Source: CACEUX01 sp964404235
Lineage (GTDB): Bacteria; Fidelibacterota; Marinisomatia; Marinisomatales; UBA1611
NCBI GenBank assembly: GCA_964404235.1
Contig: CAYOJL010000025.1
Coordinates: forward strand, 1-23,037
Reading direction: 5' to 3'
DNA length: 23,037 nt
A model generated the notes under the pieces. It had not been told where the DNA came from. It ran no database searches and saw only the letters and a program-made list of their open reading frames with translations. The stretch's first letter is position 1. Each line of letters starts with the position of its first letter. Shown piece by piece: positions 7,641 to 16,182 of the stretch. The position numbers and the translations under genes were made by a program.

Positions 7641-9521
7641 ATGGGAATCATGGAATTTTACTTACCAATGCTTCTAAATAAAAAAACATACCCCATTTTG
7701 TTTTTCATTTTCTTGGTTAGTTTGCCTGGCCAGATCAAGGAAAAAGAGCCTAGAACATTTTTATTTGGATTGATCAAGTTTGATACAGAATCTGAATATG
7801 AAGATGGATATTGGATCAATAAGTGGTTCTATGCAAGAGAATTTGCTTCTCCTGTTAGTATAATACCAATTGAAATTCGATATGGATTAGGTGCTAATGG
7901 TAAATCAACAGGTAGTGCATCTAGTCTATCAAGTGATTCTTTTAAAGATGATCCAAAAAAGATCAGATATGAATCTGATATCTCTCCTATTAGCCAAGGA
8001 GTTAATAATATATGGGGTTCATCTATTGAAGTGGATGTAGGTCTAATTAACCTACCTCATTACATTGTTGGTACAAGTTGGATGAATGTTATGAATGGAC
8101 TTTCATATCGTTCGAGCACTTTATTTGCACCTGCAGCTGTTCCATATAATGAATGGGCCGCTACTAATTCTAATTGGGGTGACACAACTTATTTTTCACC
8201 TAAACTATCTGAATATTTGGCGACCACACATTTTCAATATCAGCCTTTTGATAACTGGTATTTAAATTTCCGTTATTCCTATGGGTTAGCATCAGCATTA
8301 TTTTATTCTCCGGATAAAGAAACATGGAATAATGATCTATCAGGTTCTGGCACTTCTGCAGCAGGAGCTCTAGGTATACGTTTTATATTGGACCCAGGTA
8401 AGAGTAATCGATTTACAGTTGGAATGGATTTTCGATATTCATATACAAAGATCCACACGATAAATGACCCCAATGATATAACACCTATTACACGATTTGA
8501 TCTTTCAAATTATGGTATATATCTAACTCTATCTGCTTTTTACGGTGGTAGCAAAACAATTGGGGATAAAGCAAAACTCTCCTATTATAGAAAGGATTAT
8601 ATTGAAGCGTTAAAAACGTTTAACAGATTCATGTCTGAATATCCAAGTCACTCTAATCGTCATCGCGCCGAAGAATATATTGCAGATTGCGAGTATAAGA
8701 TACCATACCAATTAATGGAAAAAGGTTTGGTCCTAGAAAGAGCTGGAAAGACTCAAAAAGCACTCAATATGTATAAATATGCTAGATCAAGAGTTAAAAA
8801 TGATAGCATAGCTTTTAATATGATTGAGGGAAGGATAGAGCAGATAGCATTATTGTGGATGATCGAAGCAGAAAAGTTTCTAAATGAATCAAAATATATT
8901 ACAGCATATAATTTGGTTAAAAATGTAGCAGAATTTTCCGATCAAGGTAAAAAAGAGATCAGGAGATTTAAGTCTTGGGTAATATTAGGAGAAGGTAAAG
9001 AATATCAGGAGTTGGGATTCATAGGTACAGCTATGGGAAAATATGCTGAAGCACTTGAGATGAATCAGGACCTGGTGTATGAGGTCAAAGCACTACAATA
9101 TAAAGCGGGTATACAAATGGCAAAACTTGCTACTAAAGCAGATGAATTTGAAGAGGTGCAATTGGCTATCCATTCCTTAGAATTTGCAAGGGAATTATCA
9201 GGGGGGATTGGGAAAAAGAATGAACAATTATTATTGGATCTAAAGGAAAAACTTAGATCATATGATGATTACAGATCAAGAGCATTAATAGATAGGAGGA
9301 TGAATCTTGGACGATCAGAGTTAGATATTGCTCGATCAAAAAAACTTAGTATCGGTCAGACCCTACCCGAGGTTGAAGAACTGCTTGGTGCGCCTCATGA
9401 AAAAATTCTTGGAAATAATGGAACAGATCAAGAAGAACAATTATGGATCTATTTTGTGAATCAAAGATCACTTCAATTATCATTTCAAAACTTTCTCTTA
9501 TTTAAAATAGAAGAATTGTAA
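7641..9521 (+). CDS. Predicted outer-membrane barrel + TPR + BamE/SmpA-like tail protein
   Basis: 626 residues from the first ATG. ATGs at 7650 and 7668 are alternatives, and 7668 gives the tidiest signal peptide (MLLNKKTYPILFFIFLVSLPGQ). Three zones can be read. Residues ~40-303 are rich in aromatic, alternating strand-like segments (WYLNFRYSYGLASALFYS; RFTVGMDFRYSYTKIH; GIYLTLSAFYGG), as in a small outer-membrane barrel. Residues ~308-545 are helical, TPR-like repeats (YYRKDYIEALKTFNRFMSEYP; AMGKYAEALEMN). Residues ~568-626 look like a BamE/SmpA/OmlA fold: LSIGQTLPEVEELLGAPHE, then LWIYFVN and LSFQNFLLFKIEEL. I do not know a named protein with this order. It precedes envC by 59 bases on the same strand. 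A role in outer-membrane or envelope assembly is inference only. Confidence 0.68.
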   Translation: MGIMEFYLPMLLNKKTYPILFFIFLVSLPGQIKEKEPRTFLFGLIKFDTESEYEDGYWINKWFYAREFASPVSIIPIEIRYGLGANGKSTGSASSLSSDSFKDDPKKIRYESDISPISQGVNNIWGSSIEVDVGLINLPHYIVGTSWMNVMNGLSYRSSTLFAPAAVPYNEWAATNSNWGDTTYFSPKLSEYLATTHFQYQPFDNWYLNFRYSYGLASALFYSPDKETWNNDLSGSGTSAAGALGIRFILDPGKSNRFTVGMDFRYSYTKIHTINDPNDITPITRFDLSNYGIYLTLSAFYGGSKTIGDKAKLSYYRKDYIEALKTFNRFMSEYPSHSNRHRAEEYIADCEYKIPYQLMEKGLVLERAGKTQKALNMYKYARSRVKNDSIAFNMIEGRIEQIALLWMIEAEKFLNESKYITAYNLVKNVAEFSDQGKKEIRRFKSWVILGEGKEYQELGFIGTAMGKYAEALEMNQDLVYEVKALQYKAGIQMAKLATKADEFEEVQLAIHSLEFARELSGGIGKKNEQLLLDLKEKLRSYDDYRSRALIDRRMNLGRSELDIARSKKLSIGQTLPEVEELLGAPHEKILGNNGTDQEEQLWIYFVNQRSLQLSFQNFLLFKIEEL

Positions 9522-9580
9522 AAACTCTTAGTGCAATTCTGTTCTATTTAAAAAAATAAAAACCAAGTATTTTTAAAACT

Positions 9581-10777
9581 GTGAAATTAATAATTCGAAC
9601 TCTTTTTATTATTTTATTATCAGGAAATCTGCTCACACAGTCCGATGATCGTGACTATGACGAAGAACTAAGATATCAGAACGATGCAATTAATGCTCTT
9701 AAAACTGAGATCAGTCAACTTCGATTAAAGATCAAGACCGCAGAATCTCGTGAGAGAAGTGCTTCAAACCGAATCTCATCAATAGATGAAGAAATATCTC
9801 TTACAGCAAAATTGATCCAGTCTTTAAAAAATGAAGAAGAAAAGACAAGAAAAAGAATCCTAAACATAAAAAACGATATCTTAAATAATGAAAATGAATT
9901 AGAAGCTCTGCGTTCAAGATATAAGCAGAGAGTGGTTAACTCTTATCTTAAGGGAAGGATAACAGATTTAGAAAGAGTATTCTCTTCTACAACCTGGCGT
10001 CAGGCTATGTATCGAACACATTATTTAAAGATAATTTCAGAGATTGAAAAGAAAATGACAAAACAGATTGAAAAATTATTAATTGAGATCAGTCAACAAA
10101 AACTAGAGTTGGAAGCTGCGCTTCGAAATAATCTCAGTTTGGCCAGAGATAAAGAAAAACAGATTAACTCTTATCGTAACATGCGTATCAATAGAGAAAA
10201 AGAGCTTAATAAAATTCGTAATGATAAAAAAGCATTAGCAAATTATGTAGATGAGAAAGAGGCCGGAGTAAAGCAACTTGAAAGTATAATAAAAAAGGTG
10301 CTTGAAGATAAAGCACGTTTTGAACGAGAACAACGTATACGTCAGCAACAAGAAGCACTTAAAACTAAAAGCTTTAAAGCACTAAAAGGACAACTCCCTT
10401 GGCCAGCGCAGGGGCGTATAATTGCAAAGTTTGGTAAACAATGGAACCCTAAGCTGAAGACCACAACTGAAAATCCTGGGATTGATATTAAAGGACAACC
10501 AGGTTCTGCCATCAGAACTATTTTGGGTGGTGTTGTCACTACAATAACATACATAAGGGGATATGGGACCACTATTATCATAGATCATGGTGGAGGTTTT
10601 TATACAGTATACAGCCATGTAACCAATATTCAGACAATAGTAGATAGCCAGGTTCGTAATGGCGATGTTATTGCTTATATGGGTGACTCAGGCTCTATAA
10701 ATGGATCTAAACTACATTTTGAGATATGGGGAAAGGGGCAAAAACTTGATCCAGAAAAATGGCTAATAAAGAGATAG
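9581..10777 (+). CDS. envC: EnvC-like murein hydrolase activator with degenerate M23 (LytM) domain
   Basis: 398 residues starting at a GTG; the start is set by the signal peptide (MKLIIRTLFIILLSGNLLTQ). Two long coiled coils follow (~27-115 and ~150-262), then a C-terminal LytM/peptidase M23 domain (~270-398) beginning LPWPAQGRIIAKFG. The zinc site is incomplete. The first ligand His of HxxxD is Asn298 (NPGID, Asp302 kept) and the first His of HxH is Lys377 (KLH, His379 kept); YSH (His346) remains. Coiled coil plus inactive LytM is the EnvC layout: in E. coli EnvC does not cut peptidoglycan itself but activates amidases under FtsEX control during daughter-cell separation. It overlaps holB by 19 bases. 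EnvC-type activator is well supported; the division role is by analogy. Confidence 0.87.
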   Translation: MKLIIRTLFIILLSGNLLTQSDDRDYDEELRYQNDAINALKTEISQLRLKIKTAESRERSASNRISSIDEEISLTAKLIQSLKNEEEKTRKRILNIKNDILNNENELEALRSRYKQRVVNSYLKGRITDLERVFSSTTWRQAMYRTHYLKIISEIEKKMTKQIEKLLIEISQQKLELEAALRNNLSLARDKEKQINSYRNMRINREKELNKIRNDKKALANYVDEKEAGVKQLESIIKKVLEDKARFEREQRIRQQQEALKTKSFKALKGQLPWPAQGRIIAKFGKQWNPKLKTTTENPGIDIKGQPGSAIRTILGGVVTTITYIRGYGTTIIIDHGGGFYTVYSHVTNIQTIVDSQVRNGDVIAYMGDSGSINGSKLHFEIWGKGQKLDPEKWLIKR

Positions 10778-11901
10778 TTTCTACTACGATTTTTTCTGCT
10801 CAAGATAAGGTATGGAGTCAGCTCAGGCAAATTGCCTTATCTGAAAAACTAGGGAGCGCTTATTTATTTTCAGGTCCGTCTGGTTGTGGTAAAGAGGCGA
10901 TAGCCATCCAATTCGCAAAATTGTTGAATTGCGAATCAGGGGCAAAAGATATTTGCGAAAATTGCCCTTCATGCATGAGAATAACAAATCTGCAGCATGA
11001 AAAATTAAATTTGGTATTTCCACTACCTGCACCAAAGAAAAAAGAAGAAACAGGGATAGATGGCCTTAATCATAAAGATTTAGATTTGGTCAACGAGGCC
11101 ATTAAGAAAAAATCCCAGGATCCGTTTTATAAAATCAGAGTTCCCAAAGCTACAAGAATACTAATACAGTCCATTCGTGATTTAAGAAAAAGTCTTTATT
11201 TAAAGAGTAATAGCATAGGTAGAAAAATGGCATTGGTGTTTGATGCTCATTTATTATGTGCTGGACAAGGAGAAGCAGCGAATGCTTTTCTAAAACTTCT
11301 TGAAGAACCACCTAAGGATACAACTCTTATTCTGGTCACAGATCATGTAGAATTATTATTGCCAACAATAATATCTCGTTGTCAACGAATAGGTTTTTCA
11401 AGGTTAGATGATATATATATAGAAAATTGGTTCAAAACAAAAATGGTTAGATCAGGAGATATTCCTCTTTTAATTGGTCTAAGCAGAGGAAATTTATATA
11501 GTGCCCAGTTCTTTATTTCACAATCTTTAGAAAAATTAATAGGGCTAGTTGATGATCTGATTAGATCTATCAATCAAGATGACCCTGAAAAGTGGCGTAA
11601 ATTCATTCAAGAATATTCAAAAATGGCTAAGCAAGATATTGAAAAGTTCTCTTTACATTTCATGTTATTAAAAATTTGGTACCAGAGTGCAAATAGGTTT
11701 CAAAAAAATATTGAGGATCCTTTACATAATACTCCTTTAAAAAAAGGTATAGAACGATGTGTGCAGGCCTATGGTACAGCTGATTTTTCGGCTATTGTAT
11801 TTGAATTGGAAGATACCGTAAGAGCAATTGCAAAGAATCTTTACATGCCACTGGTTTTGGTAAATCTCTTATTGCATATCCAGAAGCACCTTAGATCATG
11901 A
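10759..11901 (+). CDS. holB: DNA polymerase III subunit delta' (clamp loader)
   Basis: 380 residues with the clamp-loader AAA+ layout. The P-loop is GPSGCGKE at 39-46, the zinc module has Cys58, Cys66, Cys69 and Cys72 (CENCPSC core), the sensor region holds FDAHLLCAGQGEAANAFLKL followed by LEEPP at 161-185, and the SRC motif is at 206-208. Delta' is the stator of the beta-clamp loader, working with gamma/tau and delta at the replication fork. The P-loop has Glu46 instead of Thr/Ser, in keeping with a subunit that does not hydrolyse ATP. It starts inside the 3' end of envC and its TGA overlaps the metG start as ATGA, so the three genes are probably translated together. A variant DnaX is a less likely alternative because the protein is short and lacks a normal P-loop. 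Confidence 0.9.
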   Translation: MANKEIVSTTIFSAQDKVWSQLRQIALSEKLGSAYLFSGPSGCGKEAIAIQFAKLLNCESGAKDICENCPSCMRITNLQHEKLNLVFPLPAPKKKEETGIDGLNHKDLDLVNEAIKKKSQDPFYKIRVPKATRILIQSIRDLRKSLYLKSNSIGRKMALVFDAHLLCAGQGEAANAFLKLLEEPPKDTTLILVTDHVELLLPTIISRCQRIGFSRLDDIYIENWFKTKMVRSGDIPLLIGLSRGNLYSAQFFISQSLEKLIGLVDDLIRSINQDDPEKWRKFIQEYSKMAKQDIEKFSLHFMLLKIWYQSANRFQKNIEDPLHNTPLKKGIERCVQAYGTADFSAIVFELEDTVRAIAKNLYMPLVLVNLLLHIQKHLRS

Positions 11902-13391
11902 AGAATTATTTTTATATCACAACTCCTATATATTATGTAAATGATAAACCTCATATAGGTCATGCCTATACAACTATTCTTGCTGATGTTCTGGCACGAT
12001 ATAATAGAAATATTGGGCGAGAAACATTTTTTTTAACTGGACTTGATGAACATGGTCAAAAAGTACAACAGGCAGCTGAAGAAAATGGAATAGACCCACA
12101 GAAGCATTGTGACCAGATGGCTCCAAGATTTAATGAATTATGGCAGAAACTTCATATTTCGAATGATGATTTTATTCGTACAACTGAAGAACGACATAAA
12201 AAAGTGGTAAAAGATTTTTTACAGATCGTGATGGATAATGGAGATATTTATGAAGCTGAATATGAAGGTCTGTATTCAGTATCAGAAGAACGGTTCATTA
12301 CAGAAAAAGAAGCTGAAAGTGGTGAATTTAGAGACATAAAAAAATTGAAAGAGAAAAACTATTTTTTCAAAATGAGTAAATACCAACAAGACCTCATTGA
12401 ACATATTGAATCTAATCCAAAATTCATCCAACCAGAACATCGTAAGAATGAGATTCTTGGTTTTCTCCGTCAACCTTTAAATGATCTATGTATTTCTAGG
12501 CCAAAATCAAGATTAAGCTGGGGAATTGAATTACCTTTTGATTCGGATTATGTAACCTATGTTTGGTTTGACGCACTCATAAATTATATTACAGCAGTAG
12601 GTTTTAAAGAAGATAACGAGCTATTTAATTCTTGGTGGCCTGTATCTTACCATTTGATTGGAAAAGATATACTTACCACGCATGCTGTATACTGGCCTAC
12701 TATGTTATTATCCGCAGGTATTCAGTTACCTCAATCCATCTTTGCGCATGGCTGGTGGCTTATGGGAGAATCAAAGATGAGTAAATCCTTGGGAAATGTT
12801 ATCAACCCTATGGATTTGATTGATGATTATGGAGTGGACCCAGTTCGTTACTATCTCATGAGGGAAATGGTCTTAGGTCATGATTCTAGTTTCACAATGG
12901 AATCATTCATACAAAGATATAACAGTGATCTGGCTAATGATTTTGGTAATTTGCTAAGCAGGGTTAGTACTCTTATAAAAAAGAATTACGATGGTATAAT
13001 ACCTGAGCCTGGAGATTATTTAGAACCGGACATCCAAATTAAGGTGAAAGGTGAGTCATTATCTTCTCAAATAGAAATATTGATAGGTGATATGCGATTG
13101 AATGAAGCGATAGAGGAGATCATGCAATATGTTCGCACAGTTAATAAGTATATGGAAGACAATGCGCCTTGGAAATTGGTCAAAGAAGATAAAACAGCTG
13201 CAGGTAGGATTCTTTATGTTGCTGGTGAAGCTCTAAGATTAAGTGCTGTTTTATTGTCACCAGTGATGCCTCATCGAACCTCAACATTACTTGATGCATT
13301 AAATGCTAAAGACACAGATATTTCATGGGGAAAACTTAATCCTGGGAATATGTTGAAAGATCATGAACCATTATTTCCAAGAATAAAATAA
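11898..13391 (+). CDS. metG: Methionyl-tRNA synthetase
   Basis: 497 residues, class I synthetase that charges tRNA-Met with methionine in the cytosol. Signatures: TTPIYYVNDKPHIGHAYTT with HIGH at 19-22, GLDEHGQKV at 48-56, YVWFDALINY at 221-230, and KMSKSLGN at 293-300. The zinc knuckle found in many MetRS is absent: where CxxC pairs are expected the protein reads GLYSVSEERF (124-133). There is also no C-terminal EMAPII/Trbp111-like tRNA-binding domain, so this is the short MetRS type. The start is fixed by the ATGA overlap with holB. It faces the ADP-ribosylglycohydrolase gene tail to tail with a 3-base gap, and I see no hairpin terminator between them. Confidence 0.96.
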   Translation: MKNYFYITTPIYYVNDKPHIGHAYTTILADVLARYNRNIGRETFFLTGLDEHGQKVQQAAEENGIDPQKHCDQMAPRFNELWQKLHISNDDFIRTTEERHKKVVKDFLQIVMDNGDIYEAEYEGLYSVSEERFITEKEAESGEFRDIKKLKEKNYFFKMSKYQQDLIEHIESNPKFIQPEHRKNEILGFLRQPLNDLCISRPKSRLSWGIELPFDSDYVTYVWFDALINYITAVGFKEDNELFNSWWPVSYHLIGKDILTTHAVYWPTMLLSAGIQLPQSIFAHGWWLMGESKMSKSLGNVINPMDLIDDYGVDPVRYYLMREMVLGHDSSFTMESFIQRYNSDLANDFGNLLSRVSTLIKKNYDGIIPEPGDYLEPDIQIKVKGESLSSQIEILIGDMRLNEAIEEIMQYVRTVNKYMEDNAPWKLVKEDKTAAGRILYVAGEALRLSAVLLSPVMPHRTSTLLDALNAKDTDISWGKLNPGNMLKDHEPLFPRIK

Positions 13392-13394
13392 AAT

Positions 13395-14711
13395 TTAATA
13401 TTCAAACCGAGGGATATACCAAATATCCTTATCATGATCCACTCTACCTTTTATTTGTTCTGTTATTACTCTATCAATGATCTTTAATCCTCTTTTTGAC
13501 ATAAGCTCAAATGTATCCTCGCCCTCTAAACCAGGTGTATGGTCAGGAAAATTTCTTCTTGTACGATGAATCCAATAGGTATTTGAAAAATTATTTTTGT
13601 CAAACATTCTTTCAATACCTTCTTTTCCCAGCATAAAGCCCAAAAGTCCGCCCCAAGTTGCAGTAGGATTATCAGAATCCCAACCACATAAGGCTCCAAT
13701 CTTAATTGTACGTAGGATATCGCCAGCGCCATAGAAGAGACTAATAAGGCTTGCTGCAAAATTTATACCAGCATCGAAAGGTTGATTATAACTATATCCG
13801 TCAGTGCTATTTACTTGATATCGTTGGTAAACCTCATCTCTTGTTTTTTCCCAATTATCTTTATCAGAATTCTGGTTATAAGAAGTGAAAATAAAGTCAT
13901 ACATTTTTGCAGAAAATGAGTTGTTCGGTAATTCCTTTCGAGCTTTATTTGATAACCAAAGTATCTTTTCACTCATAGATAAAGAATCATTAACGCTCGA
14001 GGCAAGTGAATGCATGGTAACATAGAAATTTGATATCCACTCAGCATCGTATTTTGCAGTTGTCCGAATAGGGAGATATGCTATTTTTAATGCTATGTCA
14101 GGTCTTCCAGGAGAAAAAAGCCCAAATATCTCTGTAGTTAATTGCGCATCTATCATAGAGTAATTTGGATTATTTTCTGGATCGCTTGTTAAAGGTGGGA
14201 CTAATCCATCTATCATGAGATAATAGGCAGTCTCATTAGATACCCATAGATAATTTTCATTATTTGGTGCGCCCTCATTTGAATAGATGTGTTTTATCCA
14301 ACCTTCCTTTATTTGATCGGCTGAAAGTATAGTTACGTTATAATGCTCTAGAAGATGCTGGTACATATATTCGATATCTGTATCATCATCGGCATACCAG
14401 GGACTTCCCTCATTAATAAAAAAGAAATCAATCATCTTATTTGAATTTGGAAGATAATTTCCCCAGATATTTGGCTGGTCAGGTTTTCCCCAATCATTAT
14501 CAGTATAGAAGGGGGCTTCTATTTTATCCATCTCTGTGATTAATCCAGTCCAGTTAGCGATGCATTGACCAAGCCAAAACCCCTGTAATTTGTCAGCATA
14601 CTGATCTCTGAAAATGATTAGGTCAGTTGATATAGGATTATACACTTTACCTTGTATATCATTATAGGTTGAACCATTCTGCGAAAATAAAATAGAGTAT
14701 GAACCCATCAT
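13395..14711 (-). CDS. Predicted exported ADP-ribosylglycohydrolase-fold protein
   Basis: 438 residues from the first ATG (14711). ADP-ribosylglycohydrolase (ARH/DraG) features: GFWLGQCIANWTG near residues 44-56, the metal-binding ADDDTDIE at 107-114, and CGWDSDNPTATWGG at 342-355, where Asp345, Asp347 and Thr350 would complete the dinuclear metal site. The family removes ADP-ribose from proteins or small molecules, though many members have other or unknown substrates. An unusual point is the N-terminus. The frame is open upstream of the ATG for 12 codons after a TAA at 14748-14750, and those codons read NYLKILLFC, which with the annotated start would make a normal signal peptide; the only upstream initiator candidates are ATT (14741) and ATA (14726). 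Export is therefore likely but the true start is unsettled. It lies downstream of the hydroxylase gene on the same strand. Confidence 0.8.
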   Translation of the reverse strand: MMGSYSILFSQNGSTYNDIQGKVYNPISTDLIIFRDQYADKLQGFWLGQCIANWTGLITEMDKIEAPFYTDNDWGKPDQPNIWGNYLPNSNKMIDFFFINEGSPWYADDDTDIEYMYQHLLEHYNVTILSADQIKEGWIKHIYSNEGAPNNENYLWVSNETAYYLMIDGLVPPLTSDPENNPNYSMIDAQLTTEIFGLFSPGRPDIALKIAYLPIRTTAKYDAEWISNFYVTMHSLASSVNDSLSMSEKILWLSNKARKELPNNSFSAKMYDFIFTSYNQNSDKDNWEKTRDEVYQRYQVNSTDGYSYNQPFDAGINFAASLISLFYGAGDILRTIKIGALCGWDSDNPTATWGGLLGFMLGKEGIERMFDKNNFSNTYWIHRTRRNFPDHTPGLEGEDTFELMSKRGLKIIDRVITEQIKGRVDHDKDIWYIPRFEY

Positions 14712-14776
14712 ACAAAATAAAAGTATTTTTAGATAGTTAATGAGTTTTTATTGATGGTTTGAAACCAGTTTCAGCA

Positions 14777-16027
14777 TTATTGAGCAATCTGAAATTTGGA
14801 TTTATTATAAAAATAATATGTTAAGGTAATAGATATAATGGAATAAACTATAAGTAAATAGACATATGGGCCTTGAAGGTCAAACCATAAAAAGTCTTGC
14901 TGATATATCAATCCCAATATGATAAATATTTTCGATGATTCGATACCAATTGAATACTTTTTTCTATCTAAGGCTGATGTAAAAGAAAAGATATGCAATA
15001 TGATCAAAGCACCATAGATATAGTTTAGGGTCATACTCTGAAGATGAATGATAGTGAAAAAATGGAACATAAGAATTACAGAAATATTTAGTTGAATAAA
15101 TGACCAAATAATAAAAGGGAAAGAATTAATTGTCTTGTATTTCTTTTGTTTATGAGGGTTCGTTATCGCATAGATCGGATATTGTTTTTTAACATCTTCA
15201 GGTCGCCATCCTGTCGGCATGAACCATATCCTTATTTTGTCCCATATATTCTTAGTGTGATAGGCATCTTGGACCAATTGCCAAAGGTGTTTGTAGTTAA
15301 TTATAATAGGATTCCAAGTACTGACTGGACGTAAAGTACCATATACTGGCTTAACATTTTTCAACTCCGGCTGGAAAGAGCCAAAAATTTTATCCCATAT
15401 AACAAATATCTGTCCATAATTCTTATCTAAATATTCAGGATTGATTGCATGATGAACCCGGTGGTGTGATGGAGTAATAATAATATATTCTAACCAACCT
15501 AGTTTATTGATCAGTTTAGTATGATACCAGAATTGCATGAATAGATGTATAGGGCCAATAATAGAAAAGATCTTTGCAGGGATTCCCAGTAATGCTGCAG
15601 GGATCATTAATATTGCACCAAAGTGAACTGTCTCTGATATAGACTGCCGCAACGCACAAGAAAGATTGAACTCCTCACTGCTATGGTGAATGATATGACG
15701 ATTCCAAAAAACATTTACACGATGGTTAAGACGATGTAGCCAATAACCGGTAAAATCCTGTACTATAACTGCAACCAGTACCGCGGCCCATACTGGCTCT
15801 AACTTATATATCATCAAACGTTCCAAAAACCAAGAGTAGCTAATGATAACAATGCTTAGTTTCATCGCATCTTTTGTGATATTAGAGATTCCTGAGCTTA
15901 AACTTGAGATCAGGTCTGCTGATCGATTAACCTGCATTCCTATCATACGTGATGCAATCTCTTCTACGACAATGAGTACAAAAAAAATAGGGACCACAAT
16001 AAATAAAGACTGAATAAAGAAACTCAT
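14777..16027 (-). CDS. Fatty acid hydroxylase/sterol desaturase family membrane protein, alkylglycerol monooxygenase-like
   Basis: 416 residues with several membrane segments (about 4-22, 55-73, 78-92, 135-165 and a C-terminal group from ~305 to 405). The di-iron histidine boxes of the family are all present: HRLNH at 98-102, HIIHH at 111-115, and HHRVHH at 188-193, with extra conserved His135 and His169. The extra C-terminal membrane bundle after the catalytic core resembles alkylglycerol monooxygenase (AGMO/TMEM195) more than short sterol desaturases. AGMO cleaves ether lipids using tetrahydrobiopterin; whether this bacterial relative does so is not shown here. It is divergent from tatD across ~155 bases and is followed by the ADP-ribosylglycohydrolase gene 35-65 bases downstream, so the two may share a transcript. 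Confidence 0.85.
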   Translation of the reverse strand: MSFFIQSLFIVVPIFFVLIVVEEIASRMIGMQVNRSADLISSLSSGISNITKDAMKLSIVIISYSWFLERLMIYKLEPVWAAVLVAVIVQDFTGYWLHRLNHRVNVFWNRHIIHHSSEEFNLSCALRQSISETVHFGAILMIPAALLGIPAKIFSIIGPIHLFMQFWYHTKLINKLGWLEYIIITPSHHRVHHAINPEYLDKNYGQIFVIWDKIFGSFQPELKNVKPVYGTLRPVSTWNPIIINYKHLWQLVQDAYHTKNIWDKIRIWFMPTGWRPEDVKKQYPIYAITNPHKQKKYKTINSFPFIIWSFIQLNISVILMFHFFTIIHLQSMTLNYIYGALIILHIFSFTSALDRKKYSIGIESSKIFIILGLIYQQDFLWFDLQGPYVYLLIVYSIISITLTYYFYNKSKFQIAQ

Positions 16028-16040
16028 CTATACCACACTA

Positions 16041-16136
16041 TTGATTGAATTACCCATACTGATATTCTTACTAATGACAGTACTGGCTACATTAATAATC
16101 ATTGAACTAATTAATTTCATGATCGTGATAAAGTAA
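16041..16136 (+). CDS. Possible tiny hydrophobic peptide (31 aa), doubtful
   Basis: From a TTG at 16041 to TAA at 16134-16136 the + strand reads a nearly all-hydrophobic peptide (IELPILIFLLMTVLATLIII, then ELINFMIVIK). The frame is open back to a TGA at 16011-16013, with basic residues KK ahead of the hydrophobic part. This is what a single-span small membrane protein would look like, and it sits 46 bases before tatD. Against it: there is no ATG at a useful position, no SD, and T-rich intergenic DNA yields hydrophobic codons by chance. I list it because the gap is otherwise unexplained. Confidence 0.15.
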   Translation: MIELPILIFLLMTVLATLIIIELINFMIVIK

Positions 16137-16182
16137 AAATCAAATTACTTTTACCTACCATTTTACAATTAGAATTAAAGAA

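Noticed and set aside
10759..10800. holB start overlapping envC as a sign of frameshift or fusion
   Set aside because: Both proteins are full length with intact ends; a 19-base overlap fits ordinary operon packing here.
14747..14775. Inverted repeats around TGGTTTGAAACCA as a terminator for the hydroxylase gene
   Set aside because: The usable stem is only 4-5 bp with mutually exclusive pairings, and no U-tract follows in the direction of transcription.
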